DNA from: Flavobacteriales bacterium
Lineage (GTDB): Bacteria; Bacteroidota; Bacteroidia; Flavobacteriales_F; PHOS-HE28
Reading direction: 5' to 3'
Length of the DNA stretch: 51,860 nucleotides
Assembly (NCBI GenBank): GCA_016718655.1
Contig: JADKCV010000025.1
Coordinates: forward strand, 1-51,860
In this document: piece by piece, positions 25,081-34,509 of the stretch
Position numbering within the stretch: the first letter of the stretch is position 1
Layout: every line of letters starts with the position of its first letter
Translations under genes and position numbers: made by a program
The notes under the pieces: generated by a model
Seen by the model: only the letters and a program-made list of their open reading frames with translations
The model's database searches: none
What the model was told of the DNA's origin: nothing

Positions 25081-28000
25081 TCACTGGAGCAGGGCCCGCA
25101 GTACGCGCGGCGCGGCTCCCGCCTGCTCCACCCGCAGCAAGTAGGGTCCCGGTGCGAGTCCTTCGAAGTCCAGGTCCAAAGAAGGTCCTCCGGGTGTGGC
25201 GCGTGTCCAGAGCACTCGACCGTGGAGGTCCAGCAGGCTGACCTGTCCGCCCGTTCCCAGCGGTGTCGTGGCGATCAGTCGGGCGTGTCGGGTGAAGGGG
25301 TTGGGCACCAGCATCAACCCGAGTTCCATGTGGGTTTCGGGGAGATCGGTGGCGATGATGGCCGGTGTGGTGGCCACGCAACCCAGGGTGCTGGTGACCT
25401 CCACGGTGTAGCTGCCGTTGGTGGTGAGCTGGATGGAGTCCGCCACGGCACCGGGGATGGGGTCACCGTTGAGGAACCACTGGTACAGGTCGCCGGCCGG
25501 TGCTCGGAGTACGCCGTATTCGTTGGCCTCCAGCATGGGCTGCCAGGTGTTGCAGTCCACCAGGGTGCTGTGCACGGTGTTGGTGATGATGGGCGGGTTG
25601 AGGTCGAAGTAGATGGCCGCGGTGTTGGGGATGGCGGTGAGGTGGGGAAGGCCTTCGCGCAAGTGGATGCGGAAGTGGATGAAGCCCTGGCTTCCCAGTT
25701 GGTCCGTAGCGCTGTCGGGGAGCATGATGTCCAGGAACTTGAACTGGATGCTGCCGTTGGCGGTGATGGCCACCTGGGTGGGTGTGTGGGAGAAGCCCAG
25801 GACCTCCACCCGCTCCGGGTCCAGGTCGGTGTCCAGTTGGTCCATGATCACCACATCAAAGGCCGGTGCCGTGCCGGTGTTCTGGAAACGGACGGTGTAG
25901 TCCAGGAAGGGCGTATCGAGGTCGATGGCCCCGGCCTCGCCATAACCGGCGGGGTGCACCTGCTTGTCGTTGGGGTCATAGGCGCAGCGCACAGTGCCTT
26001 CGAGCGTGCTGTTCGCGCTGGTCAGGACAGCACCATCATCATCCAAGACGTTCACTTGAAGGGAATGGAACCATAGCTCCCCGGCCATTGTCATAGGTGG
26101 AGTGGTCACAACAGCAACGATGGATCGGACCTCTTGAACCCCCAGATCATCGAATGTCCATGTGATGGTGTTCCCCACTTGTGACTCCGGTATTGTTGAA
26201 CTAGCCACGAAGAAGAACGAGGGGTGTAGTTGCAGGGCGATCGTCCCTTGCTCGATACGCGTGCCTGTGTTGATGATGGATATGGACAGGTAGGTGCTGT
26301 CCCCGCATGGCCCTGTGCCCAAGGTCAGCGATGCATCGATAAGGCTAATGTCCTGTGCTGGCGCCACGGCGAAGTCCATGTCCGTTGCTATGGGCGAGCC
26401 ACCGGTAAGCGTGGCCTGTAGGGGCGTGGTGCTTGTCACCGTCCATAGCTCCGGGTCCACCGCGGGCTGTAACGTGTAGGTGCCCGGCGTGGCATACACG
26501 GTATAGACGCCGTCCACATCGGTGAAGGGGGAACTGGCGTCCGGGGTCACCTGCAGGTTCACCCATGGAAGGGGTGGCTCCTCGGGCTGGTACACCTGGT
26601 CTCCATTAAGGTCAAAAAAATGCGGCCGCTGATCTGGTAGTTGGAGTTCGACAAGTTGGTGAGGAGTTCGCCCTGGCCTTGGTTGGTCGCGACCAGGAGG
26701 TCCACCAGTCCATCACCGGTCAGATCGCCTGCTTTGGCGAAACCCCAATATGCCATGCTCAATGGTTCTCCGCTGGACTGAAAATCCCAGACCAGGGAAG
26801 GTTGGCCGAAAAGCCCATCGGACCCGCAACGGTGTAGCAGGAGTTGCTGTCCATTCGCCAGTACCAGGTCCACTCGCCCATCGTTGTCCACGTCCTTCAG
26901 GGTTTGATAGCTGAGCCCTTCGCCAGGCAGGGCGACGGTTTGAGCAGCTTCATAGGCGAACGGCGCCGTGGCATGCCAAAGGACAAGAGAGGCACCGACA
27001 TCGGCGATGATGTCGAGCACACCGTCCCCATTGAGGTCGCTGACCATAACGGGCTTTCCGTAGGTGCCATTGAAAAGCAGGGGATCATCCAGTGCGGATC
27101 CGATGTTCAAGTACACGCCGAGGTTACCCCCGATGTTCCCTAACCGGTCCAACAGGCCATCGTTGTTCATGTCCACCACCAGGCACTCCATCAGGAATCT
27201 CAACGACCCATCCAAAGCACCCAATTCGGTCGCCTCAGCAAAGGTCATCGCCCCCAGGTTCTCGATGAGATAGACAAGCGGTGTCGCGGCCACATTCTCA
27301 TTCTGGGCCACCATGATATCCAAGTCACCATCAAGGTCAACATCAATGGTGCGCACAAGACGTGGCCCTGAGATGGACTCCACAGGTGAATCGAAGCTGT
27401 TGAGTACAAGGGTTGTGAATTGACCGGCAGCCACTTGCACATGCAATTTGACAGTATTCCAATAACCGATGGAAACGACATCCAGATCACCGTCCTGGTC
27501 AATATCGATGTGCGTGAAGTCGAACTTCGTATAGTTTTCATCGATGATGAGCGGCACTCCGAATGTTCCGGACCCATCGTTCAGCAGTACACGAAGGTCA
27601 CCGTAATTGGAGCCGAGCAGGTCCAGGTCCCCATCTGAATCCAGATCCACGATATCCAATTTTTCGAGGTGGGGCAGGTCCCCGCTGGTGACGTTATGCC
27701 GGGTATTGAGCGTTCCCGACCCATCGTTCTCCAGGATGGCCACCCTGTCCGCATAGTATTGGAGGATCGTGACATCCCGATCGCCATCATTGTCCATATC
27801 AGCAAACTCATGTTTTAAATGAAGATTGGCCGTGCCCACAGGAACGGCATCCAGGAATGTTCCGCTCCCATCATTCAAACGAATGGAGGCGTATTCACCG
27901 CTGCTGATCCATAGGTCCTGGGCACCATCTCCGTTCAGGTCGATGCCGTCCCCCACGATCAACTCGGTGACCGAGGTAGTGTAAGCGAGCCCTATGGTCG

Positions 28001-28817
28001 GTTCAAACCAGATGCTCTGATCCGGTGAGGTGACGTCCACCTTGAACCCGTTATTGTCGTTGCTCGGGTCACGATCGATAAGCGTGAATCTTCGGATCGC
28101 CAAACCGGTCGGGACCGTGTAGTAGGCCTGGGGTGGATCGAACCCACCCAAGGCGGTTCCTGTGGCCACTTGAAGGGGCGCTACGCCGCTCGCCTTGTAC
28201 AGCAGGTCATCGATCGCGTCCCCGTTGAGGTCGATCAGCAGGAATGGCAGTTCGTCCGGGTCGTCGAAAGGACCCAGCGCTGCGTCAGAGATCTGCACGG
28301 GTTCGGTGAATCCCCCACCCGGCAGTTGGTGTGCGTAGTAGTAGCCCGGGCTCCCGTTCGGCCCCACCAGGATAAGGTCCAGACCGTACTGACCATCCAG
28401 ATCGCAGAATTGGTAAGCTGACGAGGCCACTATCAATTGGGGGTCTCCGAATTGCAAGTTCCCGAGGTTCCGGTACCAGATCGGACTGCCGGAATATTCA
28501 GTCAAGTCCGCAAGGCCATCACCATTCACGTCGATCACAGAGGCGAATTCCGGCCAGTCGGTCAGATCCGCTGGAAGTGTCACGGAATTAGCCCCACTGA
28601 ACTGCCATTCACCTTCGTTCATGTAGGCGAGATAGTGGACCTCAGGTGCATATAGTGGACTGGCCAGAACATCGAGGTCACCATCTCCATCCAGATCGCC
28701 GGTCATCATGCCCGAAGCCCAGATCAGGTCTGAGCTGGCAATGGTTGTTGGTGGCCCCCACTGCGCCATCGAAGTGAGGATGGACAGGCAGAACAGGAGG
28801 GTGAGGGAGCTGCGCAT
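25081..28817 (-). CDS. Giant VCBS/FG-GAP repeat T9SS protein, copy 1, with one frameshift
   Basis: Read across one frame change, the product is about 1,245 residues. It has a signal peptide (SLTLLFCLSILTSMAQ) and many FG-GAP/VCBS repeats with calcium-binding DLDGDGDLD motifs (about 30-700). A Cna-B/SdrD-like domain follows (SGRIFFDLNGD, TDVDGVYTV). Next is the YDPNDK/FQNTGT/FDLNPPI domain (DUF7619 as I recall). Then an Ig-like segment (YQWFLNGDPIPGA) and a sorting domain (LVPNPFTRHARL, LLDLHGRVLW). The frame breaks at a run of seven A on the plus strand (26614-26620); one more base would restore RIFFDLNGDQVYQPEEP exactly as in the intact neighbour. The total length is one base short of a multiple of three. 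Product is surface-exposed or released; ligand unknown. Confidence 0.8.
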
Positions 28818-28878
28818 GGCGGAGGTTGAAGGGATGTAGGAGGCAAGCTTCTACTTCATAGGGTGGTGTGTAGCGCGG

Positions 28879-31800
28879 TCACTGGATCACCACACGCTGG
28901 GTGACAGTGGCCCGTCCGGGTCTGTCCAGGCGCAGCAGGTAGAGTCCTGGAGGCGCCTCGCCCCGGTGGATGTCGATGGTGCGGGTACCACTGGCGTTCA
29001 GGGTGTTCAGTACGCGCCCCAAGCGGTCGATCAGGGTCACCGTGGTGCCGTTGGGAAGGATCTCGTCGGCGATCAGTCGGCCGTGCTGGGTGAAGGGGTT
29101 GGGCACCACCAGGAAGCCGCTTTCGGCCATGGTCTCCGGCAGGTCGGTGGCGATGATGGCGGGTGTGGTGGCCACGCAACCCAGGGTGCTGGTGACCTCC
29201 ACGGTGTAGCTGCCGTTGGTGGTGAGCTGGATGGAGTCCGCCACGGCACCGGGGATGGGGTCACCGTTGAGGAACCACTGGTACAGGTCGCCGGCCGGTG
29301 CTCGGAGTACGCCGTATGTGTCGGCCTCCAGCTCGGGCTGCCAGGTGTTGCAGTCCACCAGGGTGCTGTGCACGGTGTTGGTGATGATGGGCGGGTTCAG
29401 ATCGAAGTAGATGGCCGCGGTGTTGGGGATCTCGGTGAGGTGGGGAAGGCCTTCGCGCAGGTGGATGCGGAAGTGGATGAAGCCCTGGCTGCCCAGTTGG
29501 TCCGTAGCGCTGTCGGGGAGCATGATGTCCAGTAACTTGAACTGGATGCTGCCATTGGCGGTGATGGCCACCTGGGTGGGGGTGTGGGAGAAGCCCAGGA
29601 CCTCCACGCGCTCCGGGTCGAGGTCCGCATCGAGTTGGTCCATGATCACCACATCAAAGGCCGGTGCGGTGCCGGTGTTCTGGAAACGGATGGTGTAGTC
29701 CAGATAGGGCGTATCGAGGTCGATGGCACCTGCTTCGCCATAACCGGCGGGGTATACCTGCTTGTCGTTGGGGTCGTAGGCACAGTTCACCGCTCCGCCC
29801 AGTGTGGCATTGGTCGTGCTCAGGATGTCTCCACCATCATCAAGGGCGTCCACTTGGAGTTGATGGAGCCATGGTTCGCCGATGTATCCGACGCTGGGTG
29901 TGGTCACGTGTGCGACGATGGAACGCACCTCATGGAAGTTGAGTTCCTCGAAGGTCCAGGTAATGGTATTACCCACCACGGACGAAGGCGTTGATGTGCT
30001 GCTTAGGAATGAGGAGTGTTGGCCCAATTGTAGAATGACCGTTCCCTGTTCGACGCGTGTGCCGGCATTGGCGATGTTGAGCGAGAGGTAGGTGGTATCG
30101 CCGCATGCTGTAGTGCCTTGGACCATGGAGGCGTGGAGCAGACTGATCTCTTGGGCGGGTACGATGGCGAAGTCGAACCCTGCGGCGAGTGGCTCAGGGT
30201 TGGTGAGCGTGGCCTGCAGGGGCGTGGTGCTGGTCACCGTCCAGAGCTGTGGGTCCATCGCGGGCTGCAACGTGTACGTGCCCGGCGTGGCGTTGACGGT
30301 ATAGACGCCGTTCACATCGGTGTAGGGGGAACTGGCTTCCGGTGCCACTTGGAGGTTCACCCAGGGAAGGGGTGGCTCCTCGGGCTGGTACAGCTGGTCT
30401 CCATTGAGGTCGTGGAAAATGCGGCCACTGATCTGGTAGTCGGAGCTGGACAGGTTGGTGAGGAGTTCCACTCGACTGCTCAACTGCGAGCCAACGATGA
30501 TATCCGAATTGCCGTCGCCGCTCACATCGCCTGCCTTTGCGAATGAAGAGAAGCCGAAGCCGAGATCAAAGTTCCACACCAGGGACGCTTGACCGAACAG
30601 CCCATCGGGCGCACAACGCTGCAAAATGACCTGTTGAGCGAACGACTGCACCAGGTCCAATCGGCCATCACCGTCGATGTCCCGCAGGTCCGCGTATTCC
30701 ATGCCACCGAGCAAGGCGACGGTCTGTGCGGCTTCAAATACGAACGGAGTGGTGGCGTGCCAGATGATGAGTGTTCCTCCGGCGTCGGCGATCATGTCCA
30801 ACAGGCCATCGCCGTTCAGGTCACTGATATGAGCGGGCCGGCCATAGGTGCCATCGAACAGGATCGGCGCATCAAATGTGCCTCCCGCATTGATCGTCAC
30901 CCCGATGGTCCCACCGATCTCTCCAACATGGTCCAAGAGGCCATCGTCGTTCACATCCACCACCAGGCACACCATCAGGAAGGTCTGCGCGTCGCCGAGC
31001 AAGACCGGAGGTGCAAAAGACCCCCCACCTTCGTTCTGGATAAGAAACGCCCGGGGGGTCTGTGTCGATAGCTCGTCCTCTGCCACCACCACATCCAGAT
31101 CACCATCCAGGTCGGCATCGATCAGGCGGGAATTGCGTAGGCCGTAGAGAACCACGCCGATCTCCTGACGCGTGAACTGCCCGCTAGGGCCTTGGAGAAG
31201 CAGGACCACACCTTCGTCATAACCCGTGTAGATGATATCGAGGTCGCCATCCCCATCCATATCGCCATGTGCGAAGCTGCTCACCCGGCGCTCTTCATCC
31301 AGGATGATGCGGGTTACGAAGCCCCCGGCCCCGTCATTGAACAACACTCGGATGTCATTCCAGCTGTGGGTCAACAGGTCAAGGTCCCCATCAGCGTCCA
31401 GGTCCACGAGGTCCATTTGTTCCGGATTGGGAACGGCATTGGCGGCGACCTCATGGCGGGTGTTCAAGGTGCCGGAACCGTCGTTCTCCAAAATGGCCAC
31501 CCGGTCCAATTCCCATTGACGGATCACCACGTCCAGGTCACCGTCGCCGTCCATGTCTGCAGGATGATCGCCATTCGCCAGCATTCCTCTTGCTGTAAGC
31601 ACATCCTGGTGATCAGCGAAGGTGCCGCTGCCATCATTCAAGCGGATGGTGACCGACGGACCTCCGCCATCAAAGCAGAGCAGGTCTTGAGCGCCATCGC
31701 CGTTCAGGTCCACTCCGTAACCCATGGCAAGACCGGTGGTCGTGCTTATGTATTCAAGCCCGATGGTGGGTTCGAACCAGATGCTCTCGTTCGGAGTATG

Positions 31801-32583
31801 GAGATCCAGCTTGAAACCAGTGTTGCCATTACTGGGGTCACGATCGGTAATAGTGAGTTCGCGAATACCTTGTCCGGCACCTAGGGTGAAATACAGCTGG
31901 GGAGCGTTGAAAGCGCCTTGAGCGGTCCCGGTCGCTACCTGCAAGGTCCTCATACCGGGTTCCTCAGAGTCAATGAACAACAGGTCATTGATGCCGTCAC
32001 CGTTCAGGTCGAGCAGGTGGAAGGGACTACCTTGAAAATCGTTCGGTCCTGACCCCATGTCGGTGAATTGTTCGGGTTCCGTGTATGTCCCGTTCGGGAG
32101 TTGATGGGCATAGGAATACCCTTGGTTCCCGTTCAGGTCGATCAGCAGGAGGTCCAAACCATACTGCCCATCCAGATCGCAGAACAGGTGCCCTGCGAAG
32201 CCATCGATAAGCGATTGGGGTTCCGCGAACTGCAGGCCGCCCAGGTTACGGTACCACTCGGGGCCGTCTTTGATCAGGTCCGCACGTCCATCGCTGTCAA
32301 CATCCACAAGCTGCCATGTCGTCCATTCCTGATCCCAAGAGAGGTCCAACTCAAAGGATGTACTGAACTGCCATTCGCCTTCGTTCAGGTAGGCATAGAA
32401 GCTGGAGTTCGGTGGATAGTCATTTATGGTGATCACATCCAGATCGCCATCGCCATCCAGATCGCCCACTGAGGACTGGTATACCTGATCCAGCTCCGAG
32501 CGGGCAATGGTAGTAGGCGGTCCCCACTGCGCCATCGAGCGAAGGATCGATAGGCAGAACAGGAGGGTGAGGGAGTTGCGCAT
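28879..32583 (-). CDS. Giant VCBS/FG-GAP repeat T9SS protein, copy 2 (intact)
   Basis: The 1,234-residue intact paralogue of the gene just downstream has the same order of parts. The signal peptide is SLTLLFCLSILRSMAQ. VCBS repeats with DLDGDGDLD, DADGDLDLL and DLNGDGLLD motifs cover about 30-690. A Cna-B-like domain (SGRIFHDLNGD) spans about 690-755. Linker beta domains are followed by the YDPNDK/FQNTGT domain (about 895-1045), an Ig-like segment (about 1060-1135) and a sorting domain (VVPNPFTQHGRL, LIDRLGRVLNT, GLYLLRLD). An internal tract is nearly identical at DNA level with copy 1 (see findings). The stop is 61 bp from the start of copy 1, so both may share a transcript. No function can be assigned beyond calcium-dependent folding of a surface protein. 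Confidence 0.88.
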   Translation of the reverse strand: MRNSLTLLFCLSILRSMAQWGPPTTIARSELDQVYQSSVGDLDGDGDLDVITINDYPPNSSFYAYLNEGEWQFSTSFELDLSWDQEWTTWQLVDVDSDGRADLIKDGPEWYRNLGGLQFAEPQSLIDGFAGHLFCDLDGQYGLDLLLIDLNGNQGYSYAHQLPNGTYTEPEQFTDMGSGPNDFQGSPFHLLDLNGDGINDLLFIDSEEPGMRTLQVATGTAQGAFNAPQLYFTLGAGQGIRELTITDRDPSNGNTGFKLDLHTPNESIWFEPTIGLEYISTTTGLAMGYGVDLNGDGAQDLLCFDGGGPSVTIRLNDGSGTFADHQDVLTARGMLANGDHPADMDGDGDLDVVIRQWELDRVAILENDGSGTLNTRHEVAANAVPNPEQMDLVDLDADGDLDLLTHSWNDIRVLFNDGAGGFVTRIILDEERRVSSFAHGDMDGDGDLDIIYTGYDEGVVLLLQGPSGQFTRQEIGVVLYGLRNSRLIDADLDGDLDVVVAEDELSTQTPRAFLIQNEGGGSFAPPVLLGDAQTFLMVCLVVDVNDDGLLDHVGEIGGTIGVTINAGGTFDAPILFDGTYGRPAHISDLNGDGLLDMIADAGGTLIIWHATTPFVFEAAQTVALLGGMEYADLRDIDGDGRLDLVQSFAQQVILQRCAPDGLFGQASLVWNFDLGFGFSSFAKAGDVSGDGNSDIIVGSQLSSRVELLTNLSSSDYQISGRIFHDLNGDQLYQPEEPPLPWVNLQVAPEASSPYTDVNGVYTVNATPGTYTLQPAMDPQLWTVTSTTPLQATLTNPEPLAAGFDFAIVPAQEISLLHASMVQGTTACGDTTYLSLNIANAGTRVEQGTVILQLGQHSSFLSSTSTPSSVVGNTITWTFEELNFHEVRSIVAHVTTPSVGYIGEPWLHQLQVDALDDGGDILSTTNATLGGAVNCAYDPNDKQVYPAGYGEAGAIDLDTPYLDYTIRFQNTGTAPAFDVVIMDQLDADLDPERVEVLGFSHTPTQVAITANGSIQFKLLDIMLPDSATDQLGSQGFIHFRIHLREGLPHLTEIPNTAAIYFDLNPPIITNTVHSTLVDCNTWQPELEADTYGVLRAPAGDLYQWFLNGDPIPGAVADSIQLTTNGSYTVEVTSTLGCVATTPAIIATDLPETMAESGFLVVPNPFTQHGRLIADEILPNGTTVTLIDRLGRVLNTLNASGTRTIDIHRGEAPPGLYLLRLDRPGRATVTQRVVIQ
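29160..29800 (-). repeat. Near-identical tract shared by the two VCBS paralogues (copy 2 side)
   Basis: About 640 bp here and at 25380-26000 agree at roughly 95 % of bases by eye, including synonymous sites, whereas the sequence outside the tract is much less alike. The tract covers the YDPNDK/FQNTGT domain and the Ig-like segment. Confidence 0.7.
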
Positions 32584-32685
32584 GGCGGAGGATCAGGACG
32601 TAAGGTAGACGTCCAGAGGGTGGAGGGTTGCCGCGTGGCCCCCGATCGGCTGCGCGGATCTAACGGATAATGAGGAGGGACCCCT

Positions 32686-34089
32686 TCAGAACAAGTGCTC
32701 CGCGGCCGCCAGCAGCTTGGCCTCGGCGAAGGGGGCCGCGGTCAGCTGGATGCCGAAGGGCAGGCCGTTGGGGTGGGTGCCGGTGGGCAGGCTGATGGCG
32801 GGTACCCCGGCCAGGTTGGCCTGCACGGTGAAGATGTCCTGCAGGTACATGGCCACCGGGTCGGTCACCTCCCCGGGCGCGAAGGCCGTGGTGGGGCAGG
32901 TAGGACCCAGCAGCAGGTCGTATCGGCTGGTGGCCTCCAAGGTGCGGTCGCGTAGGATGCGGCGCACGCGCTGGGCCTGGGCGTAGTAGGCGTCGTAGTA
33001 GCCCGCGCTGAGCACGAAGGTGCCCAGGAGGATCCGGCGCTTCACCTCGGGCCCGAAGCCTTCGGTGCGGCTCAAGCGGTAGGTCTCCTCCACGCCCTGT
33101 GCGGCCTTGCTGCGGTGGCCGTAGTGGATGCCATCGAAGCGCGCCAGGTTGCTGCTGGCCTCGGCCGTGGCCAGGATGTAGTAGGTGGGCACCTGGTGGT
33201 CCAGCAGGGGCACGTCCACCGGCTCCACGGTATGCCCATCGGCCTTCAAGCGGTCGATCTGCGCTTGGAGGTGGGCCACCACAACGGGGTCCATACCAGC
33301 ACGCTCGAGCCCCTCGCGGAAGTAGCCGATGCGGAGCTTGCCGGGGTGGGCCAGGGTCACGGCCTCCACGGGACGTCGACTGGTGGTGCTATCCCGCGGG
33401 TCGGCACCGGCCATGGCCGTGTAGAGTGCGGCGGTATCGGCGACGGTATGGGCGAAGGGTCCGATCTGGTCGAAGCTGCTGGCGAAGGCGATGAGCCCGT
33501 AGCGGCTGATGCGGCCGTACGTGGGTTTGAAGCCCACGGTACCTGTGAACGAAGCAGGTTGGCGGATGGAGCCGCCCGTATCGCTGCCCAGGGCGGCATG
33601 TACGATACCGGCCGCCACGCTGGCCGCTGCGCCGCCGCTGCTGCCGCCGGGCACCATGCGTGTATCCACGGGGTTCTTCACCGGGCCAAAGGCGCTGTTC
33701 TCGTTGCTGCTGCCCATGGCGAACTCGTCGCAGTTGGTGCGGCCGATGATGACGGCGTCGGCCGCGAGCAGGCGTTCCACCACGGTGGCGCTGTACAGGC
33801 TGGTGAAGCCCTGCAGGATGCGCGAACTGGCGCTGACCTTGTGGTCCTTGTAGCAGATGTTGTCCTTGATGCTGAGCACCAGACCGGCCAGCGCACCGGC
33901 ATTGCCGGCCTTCACACGGGCATCCACTGCGTTGGCTTGCTGCAGGGCGCTCTCGTCGAAGAGTTCCAGGAAGGCATTGAGGTCCGCATGCTGGCGGGCG
34001 GTGGCCAATGCGGCCTCGGTGGCTGCGGTGACCGTGGCGCCTTGGGCAAGGGCCGCGCGGGCCTCGGTAAAGGTCTTGGTGGTGCTCAC
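32686..34089 (-). CDS. gatA: Asp/Glu-tRNA amidotransferase subunit A
   Basis: GatA is the glutaminase subunit of GatCAB, which amidates misacylated Glu-tRNA-Gln or Asp-tRNA-Asn. The amidase-signature Ser-cisSer-Lys triad is readable as Lys75 (SIKDN), Ser150 (GGSSGG) and Ser174 (GSDTGGSIRQPA). SRYGLIAFASSFDQIGP and the C-terminal PTCPTTAF and GVPAISLPTG are further hallmarks. Length, 467 residues, is normal. The start codon is GTG at 34087-34089. The gene follows tatA by 16 bp and is probably co-transcribed. The non-discriminating use of the neighbouring GltX is inferred. Confidence 0.95.
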   Translation of the reverse strand: MSTTKTFTEARAALAQGATVTAATEAALATARQHADLNAFLELFDESALQQANAVDARVKAGNAGALAGLVLSIKDNICYKDHKVSASSRILQGFTSLYSATVVERLLAADAVIIGRTNCDEFAMGSSNENSAFGPVKNPVDTRMVPGGSSGGAAASVAAGIVHAALGSDTGGSIRQPASFTGTVGFKPTYGRISRYGLIAFASSFDQIGPFAHTVADTAALYTAMAGADPRDSTTSRRPVEAVTLAHPGKLRIGYFREGLERAGMDPVVVAHLQAQIDRLKADGHTVEPVDVPLLDHQVPTYYILATAEASSNLARFDGIHYGHRSKAAQGVEETYRLSRTEGFGPEVKRRILLGTFVLSAGYYDAYYAQAQRVRRILRDRTLEATSRYDLLLGPTCPTTAFAPGEVTDPVAMYLQDIFTVQANLAGVPAISLPTGTHPNGLPFGIQLTAAPFAEAKLLAAAEHLF

Positions 34090-34105
34090 GCCGGAACGCG
34101 GGGGC

Positions 34106-34306
34106 CTACTTGCCCTCCTCCTTTTTCTCCTCGTTCAGGCCGTCCTTGGCGTTCTTGAACTCCTTCATGCCCTGGCCCAGGCCGCGCATGAGCTCGGGGA
34201 TCTTCTTGCCACCGAACAGGAGCAGTAACACCACCACCACGAGCACGATCTGCCAAGGGCCGATGACGCCGAGTAGGATGGACAAGGGAAGGGAAGGGAA
34301 TGCCAT
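34106..34306 (-). CDS. tatA: Twin-arginine translocase protein TatA/E
   Basis: The 66-residue protein has a single N-terminal membrane helix (WQIVLVVVVLLLLFGGKK) directly followed by the amphipathic helix IPELMRGLGQGMKEFKNAKDG and a charged tail. This is the standard TatA/E layout for the pore-forming subunit that exports folded proteins. ATG 34306 is chosen over an in-frame extension reaching 34510 because it matches family length and lies 18 bp after an exact promoter box. Confidence 0.93.
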   Translation of the reverse strand: MAFPSLPLSILLGVIGPWQIVLVVVVLLLLFGGKKIPELMRGLGQGMKEFKNAKDGLNEEKKEEGK

Positions 34307-34324
34307 GGGGGCGAGGATGTGCGG

Positions 34325-34332
34325 CAAAGGTA
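34325..34332 (-). promoter_or_regulatory. Putative -7 box TACCTTTG before tatA-gatA
   Basis: TACCTTTG on the minus strand is an exact TAnnTTTG match 18 bp before the tatA start. No TTTG element was seen at the usual distance upstream. Confidence 0.5.
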
Positions 34333-34509
34333 GGGCGGCGGAGGGGAGGGGGGTCTGCCACGTTCGATCGGTGGGAACAGAAGCGATCGGGGCCCGGGCT
34401 GAAGTCGCTGTTCCCGTACCGATGCTCCATCGGCCTGGGAAACAGCAAGCCTGCCGGAAGCGGCGTAGGTTGATCGCTTCGAAACTCGTTGGACCAATGA
34501 AGACGAACA

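Noticed and set aside
32686..34158. Plus-strand open frame of about 347 codons opposite gatA
   Set aside because: Gly/Ala/His-rich antisense translation; gatA on the minus strand has its complete catalytic triad.
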